Assembly (NCBI GenBank): GCA_020536535.1
Contig: JAHLWZ010000798.1
Location: forward strand, 71,617 to 135,616
Length of the DNA stretch: 64,000 bases
DNA from: Pelomyxa schiedti
Taxonomy: Eukaryota > Evosea > Pelobiontida > Pelomyxidae
Direction: 5' to 3'
Of this stretch, positions 37,519 to 51,290 are shown piece after piece. Positions within the stretch are counted from its first letter, which is position 1; the number at the start of each line of letters is the position of its first letter. The translations under genes were made by a program, and so were the position numbers. The notes under the pieces are model-generated. The model was not told the DNA's origin. It did not search any database and worked only from the letters and a program-made list of their open reading frames with translations.

Positions 37519-40500
37519 ATGACGAGCGCCTCCGAGAAGAGACTGGCCTCAGGGCACCCACCGCCGTCGCCCACCCCGCCCCTGATGCCCTCCGCAGTTG
37601 CAAACGGGGCGATGACGTCATCCTCCGCGACGACAGGCAACAGCCTCGTCATCGGCGGCAGCGGCAGCCTCAGCAGCACAGGCGGGGAACGTGGGGGAGC
37701 GGGGCCCGGCGCGGGCGTGGGCCCGGGCGGGAGCCTGTCGACCAGCGGGGGGGCGCTGGGGTCCCTGCGGGAGAGCACCAGCGCCACGTGCCTGATGGCC
37801 GCCTGCGGGTCGCCCACGCTGGGGCCCATGGTCGTGGTCGGGGGCGTGGGGGGCGGCAGCGGCCTGGTGGCGGTCGGCGCCTCGGTCGTGGTCGCGAGCA
37901 AGGACCCCGCCGCCGCCGGCGGGGGGGACAAGGCGGGGCCGGGGGGCACGGGGGGCGGAGCGCTGCAGAACGGGGAGGGGACTGGGAGCGGGAAGAGGCC
38001 TGTGGTGATGGGGAGCGGGACCGGCGACGCGGGCGTCGGCGGGGACGCCGAGGGGTCCAACGACGCCAGCACCACTGTACTTATGGGTCCGGGATATGAA
38101 CAGGTTTCTCAGAAGAAGAGAGTGTTGTCAGGTTAGTTGTTCTGGAAGTACTTGGGCAAAATGCTCTCTATCTAACTTAGCTCAATTTTTTTTTCTTTGC
38201 TTATTGTTTTAACAGGCGTGTTCAATGTTGAGCATAGCCATGAGCACTATGCTGTAAGTAGAATTTGTCACATCAAAGTATTTTCAATAGGTTACAATCC
38301 CAAAGACAATTCACATGGGCTGATCTTTAACAAAAATTTCAGAGATACTAAACCCAATTCCTGATCTTGGGCCTTTATGCTTGTCTGTATCATTAATGAA
38401 AGCCAAGGGCTCACTCCCGGCTACAATAGACATGAATCCAGTTGAGACTGGAGGTCCCAGATCTTTGCGTGTTGACCTCACATACTCTTTCAGATACTCG
38501 CATTCTCTCAGGGTATATCTTATACAACTGCACTTTTAACCTTACCTGCACATTTAAGGAATTTGAAGATGTGCTCGTTATTAAAGCTCAAACCAACAAA
38601 CACAGAATAGGCCCAAAGAAAAGTACTACAATTGCTACTGCCCAACTATTTATGTCCCACATTGTATATTTCCACCTTTTGCATTGCCTTTCTTAGACTT
38701 CATAGGTCCAGTTCCCCATGGATGACGATTTGATTCTGTACTGCAGTGAGAAGGGTGTTAAGAGTCCACCGGTTCCTTTATTCAAGCTACGAGTATCGAT
38801 AGGAACGTAAGGATTCCCTATTTCTTTGGGATGGGTGAAATCCGTTTCAATGCAAGTACTATTCTTTACCCAATGAACGTTTTCTCTAGGTATCCTCAGA
38901 GTATAAGTACACATGAAGATGCTCAAGTGATTCTATTTACTTCTTTACACCACGTGTAACCTTTCACAAAGGAATGGGAATATGAAGCCCTACCAGAACA
39001 GTACTCTGATGAATACTCAAGCAGCAGTGACTCAGAAGACGAGTCCACAAAACTCACCACCATGCCCACAACTGCTTCTGGGACAGCACAAGTCCCTCTA
39101 TCACAGAGGTTGAGACTTCTGTCACCAACAACAACTCTTAGTGTTGCCTCCCCAAATGACATCAAAAGCCTACGTGACGATCCCAAGGTTTTTTTTTTTT
39201 TTCATACGTATCCACAGCTAATATTTCTTCATAGCCATCCCCAGTAAAAGATAAACGGTCTAAGTCTGTTTCAGTTGTTCAGCCAAAAAAAAGAGGGGAT
39301 CTGGAATGTTGGTCCACAACTTTTTTTTGTTTTATAACTGATTCCAGTTCACACTGTGGAATTTACACCCGAGCGTACTGCCGAAATCCGTCAAGCCACA
39401 AGAGATGCACATTTGCACCCCCCATCCATTGATTCTCTTGAGGACGCTCCTGCTACTCCTACAACTGCGGCCACGGGCAATGTAGCAACAAATTCCGCGT
39501 CAATATCAGTTCCTGCCTTGGCATCGATCCCTCAGCCTTCCTTAAGTCGTTTTCGCTCAGATCCCCGCCTTTCAGATTCTTCACCAACAATGGGGCCTCC
39601 TCCTGGTATTTCTTTTTTTCTTGGGGTGGATGCATTATTGAGCTTAATGGATACTTGAAGATTTGAGTGCCATCAAACCTGGAGATACTATTTTCCTTGT
39701 CAACGGCGCAAGACGGCGCGCCCTGCGTGTAGCATCATTCATTGAAAAGAATTGCCCTTCTTTAAGGTTCCACATTACTATCGTACTGTTCTCCTAAGAG
39801 ATATCCAATTCAGCTCATCTGCCCATTTTGTGAAACCTAATTGTGAACGAGACGCACAAACCGTGATTAATACCCTGCTTGGAAAATTCATGTTACCCAC
39901 TTTCTCCCTCTGCTTTTTCTCATAATCACAGACCTGACCACCCCTTCCATGTACTTGTTTTGGGTAGTGACGCCTTTCTTTCTTCAGCTATGCGACCCTA
40001 CATCGAGGTTTTAGCAAACAAGTATGCTGTCTGCTTGGGTTTTTTTTTATTATTAATTCACTTTGGTAAGACCTCGTCAGTGGGAACCACTTGAACTTTT
40101 TCTCATTCCTATAGGTATGCAATTTTATTTGCAGTATTCAACTTAAACATTTCCTCATTATTTAGGGAAGCACTGCGAACTTGCGCAGCATGTCTGTTCC
40201 TTGGATACTGAGTACCGAAATTTGTTTGCTGATGACTTCTGGCATGCCCTTAGCGATCCCCATTGCCATCCCGCAGAAGGTGTAAAATTGGGCAACTCCT
40301 TTTAAGTGGGGTCGGCAATTTCTTTTTCTTCTACAGGCTCATACTCTTTCCAGCCTTTTTTTCCAGTATAACCTTCTTTACTCAGATGACTTTGTTGAAA
40401 TTGAGCGTCGTATAGCTGTTTATTCCAATTCAGCTGTTGAAAATTTCAAGTTTACAATTGGAGAAGCATATCTTGCTGTCGCAGGTCAGGCGGCAAAGGC

Positions 40501-41648
40501 TTTTCCGTTTATAAAAGTAGATTGCTGCACTTCCTTTGCCGGATTAATTCCCACGTGCATGTAGTCTGTATTGATAACACATACACAAACTGATGTTGTA
40601 CCTGAAGTCCTTGTTGATTTCATGGTCACCAAAAAAACTCCACACCAACAGCAGGTAGAATAGGAAAGGGTTACTTCGTTCTAACTTGTATCACAGTCAC
40701 AAAAAGTATTCCTCACAGCACTTGTTGCAACCAAAATGGCAGAAGTCGCAGCAAATATGCATGTGGATGCAGAAAATTTCCCTTCTAAAGATACATTGAC
40801 AATGTTAATGCAAACTGCCCCAAAAAAATCCAAGAAGCCGAGTATGGTCCTCTCCTTTTTTGCGCTATTTTCACCCTTGAGCTAACCAACAAGGAGTCAA
40901 ACTCTTTGGGGGAAAGTTTGGCACCAAGTCCAGTGAGGTATGTTAGCACTAGAAATGCCACACAGAATAATAATCAATAAAGAAATAACGTGCATGGATG
41001 AATTACAACATTCTGCCAGGTACCACCCAGTGATGCCACCGACGAGGATGCTGGCCACAAGTCCAAGCCATCAGTATTCCTCTATTTTTTCTCCTATTCT
41101 TAGTTTTTTTTTTTTTTTGGTAGAACATAGTAACATCCCACAGGATTCCAAACACAAGGACAAGACCAAGCCCGAAAAAGATAAAAAGGACAAGAAAAAG
41201 AAAGGCTCCAAGGACTCTGACACATTGGTCAAAGAACTCACAGGAGCCCCACCTACCCCTTCGTCATCATCAGGAACTGCATCAACATCTACAGCTAGCA
41301 GTACGACTACAACAATAACAGCAACACCAAGCAAGGGAGATAAATCAGAAAAATCTGAAAAAACAGAGAGAGATACAAAGGACAAGGACAAGGGTGACAA
41401 AATATTTGTCACCACCGTGTCGCGGCTGATGTGTTCTGTTGGTGACAGCAGCAGCTCACTTATGGGTTGGCTCCTGTTCTCTATTCAATTCAATCCAAGT
41501 TCACTTACATTCTTCCTTTCCCAAACAAAATCATACAGTTTATGTTGATGGTACCCGGATAGAGTCTGTCAAGAATCTGACATTGAGAACTGAATGGGCA
41601 AGGGTGAAAACTATTTCTGTAAAATCCTTTGTTGCCTATTCTCTGTGA
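37519..41648 (+). CDS. PACS-family sorting protein (phosphofurin acidic cluster sorting protein-like)
   Basis: PACS proteins direct cargo with acidic clusters between endosomes, trans-Golgi and ER-mitochondria contacts. The first exon encodes about 200 residues of Gly/Ala/Ser-rich, GC-rich low complexity. The cargo-binding (FBR) region is recognisable in LRVDLTYSFRYSHSL and TFKEFEDVLVIKAQ. The acidic Ser/Asp middle (DEYSSSSDSEDES-like) and VEFTPERTAEIRQATRD follow. The C-terminal PACS domain shows GDTIFLVNGARRRALRVASFIEK, FHVLVLGSDAFLSSAMRPYIEVL, LDTEYRNLFADDFWHAL and FKFTIGEAYLAVAG. The end has SRLMCSVGDSSS and VYVDGTRIESVKNLTL, matching the last PACS strands. Many short introns. The KKDKKKKG-type basic insert near 41160 is not conserved. 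The Met at 37519 is the first ATG after an A run. Confidence 0.8.
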
Positions 41649-41713
41649 AAAACAAGAGAAAAAAAGTGTAATTTCTATTCAAAAAGATAGATTATGTTTG
41701 TTAGCCAAAAAAA

Positions 41714-41719
41714 AATAAA
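41714..41719 (+). promoter_or_regulatory. Polyadenylation signal AATAAA
   Basis: Hexamer 66 bases after the PACS-like stop codon, within the 99-base gap between the two converging stop codons. Confidence 0.45.
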
Positions 41720-41747
41720 TACAACACAACGTAAAAACGAATTCGCC

Positions 41748-44566
41748 TCAAAGAGTTCCGTGCAATGCCGAGACAATTTCTTCTGGACGTAAGGATGGAA
41801 TCATTGCCAGGCAGGTCTGGAATGTTACAAAAATGTAGCCTGCTTCCCCTCGTAAGTCGTCATCAGAGAGGAAGTGTTCAATAAATTTGCATTCTGAAGG
41901 AGTTGTTTGTCCACAAATGGCGGAACTAAAAGTGGAAGGACCTGCAAACGGGTGTTGCAAATTTGCCTTAATCAAAACGAACGCGAAAAGGGGCAGAAAG
42001 TCGTCAGCCGTTCTGTAAAACATTTATTGACTAGGAGGGAAATAGGGTGTTACGTACATTTCCACGGCATTGACTTTGCCCCAGAAAGTGTCAACACATG
42101 ATTTTATTGCTCGTGCCACATCTATTGTCAAGAATAAGGATGACACGGATACTAGGAAGAGATACCAATGAGGCACTTCGTCTTGGCCCAGGGCGTTTTA
42201 GCATGGGAGAGCCTCTTTGCTTCTTTGTTGAAGAGTAAGAACCCAAAAAAACAAAAAAAAGTGTGCCTCTTACCTTCTATTGCTGTCCCATAAGGCATAA
42301 AATCACCAAATGGTTGCGCAGCTCCACGTTTGGGATTCTGTCAGATATAAATTAGAGTGAGATAAATTCAGGAATTGGGTACCTCATTTAACCAAAGTTG
42401 TTTCCGTACACCCATGTGTGCTGGTGATATCGTCAGGTACTTACTGGCATGGCTTCTATAGTTTTCATCGTCGACGGAAGACTTTTTTGAGTTTCACTTT
42501 CTTATTTGGGTTGTCTATTATCTCACATTTGTAGTGTAACCGTCCCAGAGTACAGAGAAGCAATGCTGAAATATAAGCTCAAGTATTGCCCTATCGACCA
42601 CCTCTTGAATTTTCAACAAAGGTCTGTAGAGTTTAACGACGTCATTTCCCAGGTTCACTTGGTTTTGTGATTTTCTTTCTTTCAGTGCACTAAATGCAGA
42701 AAAAGATAAATAATACTTGCATGCTCTTCCGCTATTCTCATAACTTCTTCAGCAGCACTGTCGGTGCCAATATCTGGCACAATAGATAGTTCTGAGCACA
42801 CTTGCTGTAGTCCCCGTTTCAGAGTGGGGCCCAGTGGATGAGCCTTTAAACTATTTTCAAGTGAGAAGAGTCCTTGTGTTTTTCTACTACTTTAGAGTCA
42901 TAGTTTTAACATAAAAGAAGTAGGGAACATGTAGAGAACTTAGCAACATCCCGAAAGTGGTAAACGAATGTATCAAGATCAAAATCATCTTCTGTCATAT
43001 TCCGCACACTTCTAAGCCAATTTTGGTACCATGTCACAACCTGAATAGAAGTTAAATTTGATTCCTAACTTTATGCATGGCTATTTACTTCATCACCAGT
43101 GGTATTGAGAATTTCTCTATTCTTTCTTGTTGATTGTTCCCGCTCTACTTGGGGCTGTCGAACCTAATTCGGTTAGCGAAGAGTGACCTAGTAGAAAGCA
43201 TACCCCAATCTCCTCCTGTGACCATTGAGTATGATATTCCTTGAACTTCAGGAAGGTATTCAATAAATTACTTGCTTGGGGTTGAACTGCAATTGTACCA
43301 CCCACTGTAGGTCCGGATCCTATCGTTGAAAGTAATTTTTCAGAACCTTTTGGCTAGTAGGAAGACAAGTTAAATTTCCTCCTGAAGAAGAATATTTCTC
43401 ACCAGTTCCCATGACGATGAGGACAAGTTGCCACTGGTAGAAGAGCCTCCTTGTATAGTTCGCCGATGTAACCGTATATTGTGTTGGAGTGGCCTGCCAC
43501 AGAGCTGTGTTTTGTTTCAGAAAGGAAAGAAGAAAGACAAGTCACCCACTCTAGTAATCGAGCGTATCTTTGTGTTTGGTGACGTCCAAAGTGGAATTGA
43601 TGGAAGGCTAGCAGATTGAGTTTGCTCATCGCCCAACCTTAGCTGGCTTACAGAGCCAACTGACGTAGACAACGGTGGAGTTGTCCCAGAAACAAAAGGT
43701 GGAGACGAGGAATAAACCAGAGAAGCCTCATCCACCACTGCGATCGGGATGGCAGAAGTTGCCGTAGAAGTCGCTATTGATGTCGACGTTGATTCCGATA
43801 AAGGAGACAAGCTCAAAGAACTGAGTGAAGGTGTAGGCATAGACTGTGTCCTCAAACAGTGAAGGTCCTGAGCACTCCTCGAGTGCAACAGGATTGAGGA
43901 CGGGCCCCCTGCAGAAGCCCCAATGTTTCTTTGTGAAGGAGACCTAGACGCAGTCCACCTGCCACCGCCACCAGATACAGTAGCAGAATCACCACTTCGG
44001 CTGCGGGTCCTTATTCCAACACCACCATCGTTGACAACATTCCGGAAATTGCCTATTGCCCCCCCAACACTGCACAATGAACTTGTACTGGTAGTAGAAG
44101 CTGGGTTGTTATCAATTCCACCACTGGAACTCACACAATAGGAATTGCCGTCGAAACTGCAACTGCAATTTGGGCTCGAACTGAGGTTTGTGACGCACAT
44201 CGCAGCCGAATTTGTACGAAATGTGGCATCAAGTACAGGCGACATCGGGGGCGGCGACGAAGACGGAGACGGCGTGGCGGTAGACGACGAGGTGCACCCA
44301 CAAGTGCGTTCTTGCGACTGATCAGATGCCACATAGGCTGACTTGGGCCTGTAAGTCGCCTGCGCCCACACTGACGAAGACTGAGGTGGCGACCTAGCCT
44401 GTGGCTGCGACTGAGACTGAGACAAGCACAAAGACAAAGACAAAGACATAGGTAGAGACTTAGACTGGGGCGCATTAGAGGGAGATTTGGGCTGGATCAT
44501 TTCTGGCGTGGGAATTGGTGCCTTGGTGGTGGGCGGTTGCGGTATGAAATTGTTGACGGTGGTCAT
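41748..44566 (-). CDS. VPS9-domain Rab guanine nucleotide exchange factor
   Basis: VPS9 domains activate Rab5-family GTPases on endosomes. The start at 44566 (MTTVNNFIPQPPTTK) opens a long Ser/Pro/Gln-rich, disordered region of about 340 residues. Small exons between 43330 and 42160 encode helical segments (LNTFLKFKEYHTQWSQEE, TWYQNWLRSVRNMTEDDFD, HPLGPTLKRGLQQV). The last exon has the VPS9 hallmark TADDFLPLFAFVLIKANL and GEAGYIFVTFQTCLAMI, where the Asp and the Tyr/Thr finger contact the Rab. No RIN, Rabex zinc-finger or RasGAP domain was seen, so the subfamily is open. Exon borders between 42200 and 43400 are approximate. Confidence 0.8.
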
Positions 44567-45235
44567 TTGGTGGGGCCTGTAGATTTCAACTGCTGCTGCC
44601 CACGACCTGTCTCTGCAAAGTGCCGCCCCTATCGCCCACGGAAACGGAAAGTACGGTCTTTTGGCCAACAGATTAAGTACAATTCGAAACAAACCTTACT
44701 TTTTTTGATCGCCGCTCGGTTTCACCGAAGTCGAATTGAAGAACAAAGTGATGTGGTGCAGGTGCTGGAACTTTTAGGAAAAAGAGTAACTTGAGTCACT
44801 TGTTTTTTTTAATGTTTTTTGAATTTTCTCTTGGGATGTCTTGCGGTTTTGTTCTGGCAAAATGGTGTCCGGAGGATAGGGGCCTTGCTTCCATCATGAA
44901 AGTGTTCATTCCGTTTGTGTTAATGCTGTTGTGTGCATTGGGTGACCCATTCCACCAGTTTTATAACACTTACATATAGTAAAATCTATTATGATAATAG
45001 TAACAAAATGAAAACCCATACAAACCTCATTCCGCGGTGTCTAGTTTGAGGGGAAGTACAGAAAGGAGTAAGATTTCTAGTTATTGGATTGTTTGTTACC
45101 TTTAACTAAAAATGTCATGGATGCTGTTAAAATCAGTTGTCGTTACGCCCTAAAAGAGCGGGAGGTTGATAAATACAATTTCGAAAAAGTTAAAAATGGG
45201 AGTAGTCCGATAAACCTTGGACTGCGCGGTCTGCT
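44567..45235. other. Spacer, possibly with a very small ORF
   Basis: Lies between the VPS9-gene start and the end of the next minus-strand gene. A plus-strand ATG at 44818 opens about 53 codons with a hydrophobic stretch (FIPFVLMLLCALGD). This could be a tiny membrane protein, but codon pattern and context do not prove it. AT-rich sequence around 44980-45060 looks non-coding. Confidence 0.3.
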
Positions 45236-48200
45236 TCACCCATTGAAGTCTGTCTCGGCTGCCAACTTTCTGTTCAAACCGCTCATATAGGAACCACAGA
45301 AGTCCTGAATGAGGTATCTCCTATTATTCAAGTGACACATTAGATAAAAGAAGAAATAAGAATTGTAGTGAATCCTTAAACCAACCGTTACGGCATTGTA
45401 GAATAAGTGTTGGACTTCCAACAAATTATTACAGGCAAACTCGACTTTGATGGCACTGTGAAGAATTATCTTCAGCATTAAGAATTTCGACATGCTTTAT
45501 CCAACTCTGGGGGTCAGTTTTTCTGTACATCATCGAGAAGAAAGCAAACATTCTAGCCCTAGGTATATGTTTTCTGGATAACGCGTGGTCAATAACCCTG
45601 TTAATTGCAAGGATACGAAGCATGTGAGATAAAATTCCTTCAGAAAGGAGAGGACATGGTGAGAAAACGAGGACTGCAGTGAGAAGCAGCCATTGCTTTC
45701 AACATGATTTCATTACAACACTGGTATGCATTAAATTCAATGGGGCCCTCAATTTGCGTAAAACGTTGCGGATCAAGTGCATCCAGTAAAAGGCGAGTCA
45801 CTACAATAGCGAAGGAATCTTCCTACGAGTGATTGAATGCCTACTAAGAGTGGATATTGGATTGTCAAGGTACCTTTACTGTATAGGTGTTGATGAGGTC
45901 GGAGATGGTGGACTGCGTAATTGGCCCATTGATTGGTGTATCTACTGGCAAATGGATAGGCCTGGCTGTAGTATCGATGTACAGGTGATCCAATTCACAA
46001 ATCAATTTCTCTGGGTGAGATACAGCAAGGATATTCAGGTAACTAAGGTAGCAGTTGGTGAGTAATCAATGCAATGCTTGTTGGCAATGTGAGGGATGGG
46101 AAAATGATGTAGGAGAAAAGGCACTCACTGAAACCATAGCAGGGCCTTGTCACTCAGGTCAACGAGGTTGTCTATGCATTTATGGAAGGTGTCACTAGAT
46201 TTTTCTGGACATGTCAGCGTCACCAAGAACGCATAACAAAGCCAAGCCATTGGTTTATGTTTCAAAACTCCTGGGAAAAAGTTGTAAAAAATTGCGGGGG
46301 ATAAATTTAGATACCATGATGTTTTGTATCTTTCCCAGCTGCAAGCCCCAGTAGATGTTCGAAGTTTGAGATCGCGGGTTGATCTTCAGTACCCCCCTGT
46401 ATCACCAATTATGCTTGCTACAGAAGAAGCAAAATAGAGACCAAACGAGTGTATGTGGAAATAGCAGCCGTTAGAACGTCGAGAGCAATGTCTGCGATGC
46501 CATTTCTAACAAGGAAGGCGGCATAGTAAGCATGCAAGTCAAGTGACTCAGGATTCAGTTCTTGGGCCCGCTCCAGAAGACCCATGCACGCTTCTATTCC
46601 TTTTTCATACTGCCAAACAAGGGGACAGGGTCAGAAATTAGAAAATGCAATGCTCTATCTACCTCTTCAATGGCTACATACAACATCCATATGTCCGGGC
46701 GGCGCCGTAGACGGTCATAACCAAGAAAAACTTGGCAAGTTCTGATAGCATTTTCCTTATTGCCGAGTAGAAATTCCAGGATAACGTAGTTCATAAGGAG
46801 GTTGATATTCTGAAGTGACTCGACTCGAGAATAATCTCCCATAAACTCTATGAAGAGGGTCTCAAGTCGGGCAATTTTGGAAGGGTCTCCAGCTTTCAGC
46901 ATTCTGGCAGCTATAGACTTCGACCAGTCAAAAAGTACATGTCGATGTGGCTTGTGAATGGCACTTGCTAGAAGACTTTCATGCGGGAGGTAGTCAAATG
47001 CAACTAAGTGAAGAAGGTGAAGCTGCAAAAGACTCACTACAAAAGGTGACATGTGATGGAAGGCTAGCACAGTACTATCCGAAAGACTCTTCTAATGCAA
47101 TGTTATTACCATGTGTAAAAAAGACTTGTTGTACCTTAAGGTAATTGAAGGCCCCTGAGATCATCCCTTGTGTTACCAATGAACGGCACTTTCTTAGAAT
47201 TGTCCACGCTATAGTGTACCCAGTCGCTTCTTTCTGTCTAATTTCCACTGGGTCTGTTGGTTGCACCGGGGAGCCCTTTCTTGACATGAGACTTTGCACT
47301 GCCGAGTCACAAGCTTGTTGCACAGAGCTTTCCGGCAGGGAATCTATATATCTAGTTTTCATGTAAGTAGATAAACTCTCAAGAAAGGGCACTAACTGTA
47401 TCCAAAGCTCAGGAGAAGGGTTGTGCACAAGGATTTCAGGCACAACGAGTGTAAGGTATTCTGGAGTGCAAATGACTTTGAATACATTCAACATGAATTT
47501 AGCCAACAAAATAGAGGATGGATTTGCTTTGATGGCACGCTCTAGAAGGTCACAAATTTTGAATCCAATTTCGCATCCAACATTAGGCCATTTTTTGAAA
47601 AACTGGATTTTGTTTTGACAATTGTGTTGAACAATTTAAAAATGAACTTTACCTTTAAGACATATTGAACCCACAACACCTCATTGTGTGGGTTGTCAGC
47701 AACCTTAGTTTCATATTCTTTGATGAAATCAGGTGGTACCAATCTGTCCCCTTGAAGCACCACTTCAAAATACCTTGGAAACTTTTAGAGCACAAAAGCA
47801 GTACTGTCTCTATACCTGGGATGCCTTGTTTTTGTAGTTTCAGTTTCACTGCATTTGGTGTCTTGAGCTATGTTGTATTTTGGGACTGTATTCAGGGGGA
47901 AGGCTGGTCTGATTCTAATGGGATGCCGGAGCCCTGTATCCATTTGGAGATGGTCCAGGCCTTCCCAACCAACTTCACTGTGAAACCACTGCATAAAATG
48001 GTCTGCTTTTATTGGTGCAGCACTCTTGCGAGGTGTTCAGTGCAATGAACTTATAGAAAAGCACAAACCTTTGTATTCAAAAACTGGGAGGCTTTGCCGT
48101 TACCCACCACAGGAAAATAGTCGGCTATATCTCTAACAATTTCTGCCTCTATACAAAAGTTCATAACATTAAGCTATGAAAGTTTCAAACCAGTCATTAA

Positions 48201-50688
48201 ACTGTCTTTGAAGTGCTGGTATTCGCATGTTGGGTCCTTGCACACTCCATTCAACTCAAAGCCACACATTTTTCGATCAGGATCAATTTTGTTACTCACA
48301 GTGCAAGAATTACAGGACAGGGAAGTCAGATGCTTGAAGTTTGGGTTGCAACGGTATGACCGCAGTGAAACAAGAGGAGAACTGTACGGCTCTGGGAATA
48401 TGTCGTTGGAGTGCTTTACTTCCATTGAGGTTTTGGCTTCAGTAATTTTCTCCAGAGATTCAGAAGAGGCAGAATTGTCTTCAGGGATACTTGAGGTGGG
48501 TGTGGACATTGTTGACTGTACCTCTTGATGGGTGTTATGCAACACACTATCAAAGAGAAATGGTGCCTCGGGTTCAGAAAAAGGAGAAAAGAACCTGATG
48601 AAATGATCAAAAGCTTTTCTTAGAGGAATAAGCTTACCTGTGAGATTGTTATTTCTTAACCCACCCCGCCCCCCCTTCAAATACAATTCTTTCCCATGAG
48701 AGTAAAAAAATTACAAAATGATGGGTCACGCTGAAAGCAAGGGACAGCATCCTCTTCCATTTCAGAGGCACTGTCAGAAATCTCAGTTTTGATTGTTTTC
48801 AGAGGATGTATTTGTGAGGGACGCGAATCGTGCTGTATTTCACTGGCAAGAGGAATTGGCATGCCAACTGCTGTGGAAGACATCGCAAGTGCCTCAGCTT
48901 TATTGGGTGCAGTGCCTGAACTGTCTAAGGCTGCTGATAAGCAAGCAGATGCCAAAGAAATTATCTTGTTTGCAGAAGGTTTGGGGCAAGGTGCAATAAT
49001 GCCTTGAATAGGCCCAAGGTTCAAAGGAGGAGGTGCCGTATATTGAGTCTGTGGCTCCACAAAATTTGTATCATTCAAATTCGACTTAATTATCTCGTCA
49101 TGCAATTCCCTACTCTTAATATTCAAGTCTTCCAGAAGGGAGGACTCTTCAGCCTCTTCCCTATTTTTTCAGCCTGTTAGACTACAAAATAATTAATAGG
49201 TAATAAACTCACCTTAGTAAATGTTCTACCTTTTCCTCTGCTTTTCTTTTGATATCCTTTGTCATTTCACGTTCCATCTGTGCTGCTACCAGGCGAGTGT
49301 TGTACGCTGCTTTGGCATGCTGCTTTTCATATATTTCTGTTTGCATTTGTTGCGCATATGCAGTAGTTGCTGCTATTTGCTGCTTGATTACCTTTGCTGT
49401 GGAATGCTTTTTTTTCCCAAAAAAAAAAAAAGGTTGGAGAAATAAAAGAGTGAAAGAAAAATACCTTCCGTTCCATAGAATCTTTAATTTCCTTTCTCCC
49501 TTCCAACACCATTTCTTTTGTTAAAGGCTGAATTGTTTCACTGGGACACACTGCGCACAGAGGTGGAGGTAATCCTGGTGTTGCACCAAAGTTAGCTTGC
49601 TTCTCTGGTGAGGCATCCTGAGTATAAGAGCTCTCTTGTGCAGAGTCTTTGGAGATTAGGAAATACAGAAATTTGAATATACATAAATCTTTCTTTGGGA
49701 TTGGAACGAGATGTTCTTTTTTAAAAAAAAAGAGCAGTTTCTACCTTTACTACTGGCAGTCATGATATTTGGTGCAACTGTGTCCTCGGGCATCAAAGTG
49801 AACACTAGCGATTTATCCAAGTGTGTGTTGGGCTGGAGGTTGCTTGTACCGTTTGGTGCCCGCGAAATGGGTTGTGCAGTTTTGGGTTTAGCAGACTTCA
49901 GCTGAGGCTGTTGCAACTTGTGTGTGCCCTGAGGCGATGTAGGCATGGGGTGTCTGGGCTGTGGGGCATTCACCAAAGCAGGGAAATGCCTCTGTCCAGT
50001 TGCCTGCTTGGGCGACGCAACCACTGCCTGCTGCTGCACCGCCGTCTGTTTGGTCATAATAGGTGCCGCTGCTGTTGATGTTGACGCTGATGCCTGTAAT
50101 TTCGTAGTTGCAGTTTGGCCCGTGGCTACCGGCAGCAGAGCAGGGGTTCGTGTGGGACTGGAAGGTGTGTTTATTGGCGCAACTGCGGCAGTGCCTGTTG
50201 CAGCACTGCACGCCGCCGGTGAGTTGTTGTTGTTGTTGCTGCTGTTGTGACTACCGCCGCTGGTAGCCTGTGGTGAACCGGGAGGCGATATAAATTGTGA
50301 CTGTGATTGAGCCTGAATTTGAGACTGGGGTTGCGCCTGAGTTTGCTGCTGCGGCTGCGGCGTCACGGCAGTCGCGTTGGGGCACCTCGGGGCGCACGTA
50401 GCGGGCCGCTTGGCAGGAGGTGACACAATGTCAGAGCGAGGCGGCGCTCGTTTCTGCTGTTGCTGTTGCTGCTGCTGCGGGTGGTGAGCCGGGGCCTGGG
50501 GCGTGGCGTGCTGCTGCTGCGGGTGGGCCTGGGCCTGTGGGTGCCCGTGGGCGAGGGGTGCCTGAGATTGCAACTGCATCTGCTGCGGCTGCCTCGGCCT
50601 CACCTGGGGCACCTGATCGCTCGCGCTCGGCTTCTGTATATGGTGCTGTGGCTGCGGCGGCGGCTGCGGTAGGACCAGGGGCTGCCGC

Positions 50689-50743
<55 letters not shown>

Positions 50744-51068
50744 CGCGGTACAGGGCGGCGGCGGCAGCGGATCTGGCGGCGGTGTAGTCCTCGTCCGAGA
50801 TTTCGCCCTCCTCCCTCTCCTTCTCGAAGTGGGGCGCGGTGCCGGTGGGGCGCGCCGACGGCTGCGGGGAGCCGCCGCGCTGCGGCGGTTGCTGGTGCTG
50901 CGCGGTGGCGTCCGCCGTGGGGCTCCCGGGCCGCATGCCCATCATCGTGGTCCTCGCCCGCTGCCGCAGCACCTCGAGCGGGTCGTCGCTGTTGCCGCTG
51001 CTGGCGCAAGGGGGTGCCCCGCTGCCGGTGCCACCCTGCGGCGGAGCCTGTGGTTGTCGTGCTTGCAT
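45236..51068 (-). CDS. ZFC3H1/Red1-like nuclear RNA surveillance protein
   Basis: ZFC3H1 scaffolds the PAXT/MTREC complex that sends polyadenylated RNAs to the exosome. The start at 51068 (MQARQPQAPPQGG) is followed by EKEREEGEISDEDY, the acidic motif typical of the N-terminus. A very long Gln/Pro/Thr-rich region with a poly-Gln tract comes next, then coiled coil around 49250-49550. The decisive motif is DRKMCGFELNGVCKDPTCEYQH near 48220-48280, the single zf-C3H1 finger. After it, HAT/TPR-like repeats fill the rest (NPHNEVLWVQYVLK, NPSPELWIQLVPFLESL, RRRPDIWMLYVAIEE, KHIPRARMFAFFSMMYRK). The 3' end is approximate: exons below 46500 are small and the last stop could be the one at 45236 or slightly higher. 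Confidence 0.78.
50687..50743 (-). repeat. Poly-glutamine coding CAG/CAA repeat
   Basis: Mixed CTG/TTG triplets on plus, read as about 20 consecutive Gln codons on minus. CAA interruptions are frequent, so the tract is less prone to slippage than pure CAG. It sits in the disordered N-terminal region of the ZFC3H1-like protein. Confidence 0.85.
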
Positions 51069-51290
51069 GTCAGTGACGTTCTGTTGTGCTTTTTCCTCTT
51101 GTATCTTTTTTTTTGTTCCTCAGTCTGTTCTGGAGGCGAGATCTCAAGGGATCATCCCTCCCACGCAGCCTGGATTGTGGAGGAGTTGTTTTGGTTGACA
51201 GCAGGTAGAGGTGTGACATTCTCAACAATCGGGGAAAAAAAGAGATCTTTCGACTAAGGTACGTCTCACAGTGGTGTGTCCCGGTGACCC

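Noticed and set aside
44818-44979. Tiny membrane-protein ORF
   Set aside because: Only 53 codons, no homologue recalled, no clear splice partner; mentioned in the spacer entry only.
50687-50743. Regular triplets that might suggest a CRISPR-like or satellite array
   Set aside because: In-frame poly-Gln codons inside a gene; no spacer-repeat pattern.
50420-51257. Ala/Gly/Leu-rich plus-strand frames
   Set aside because: Antisense of the Gln/Pro-rich N-terminus of the ZFC3H1-like gene.
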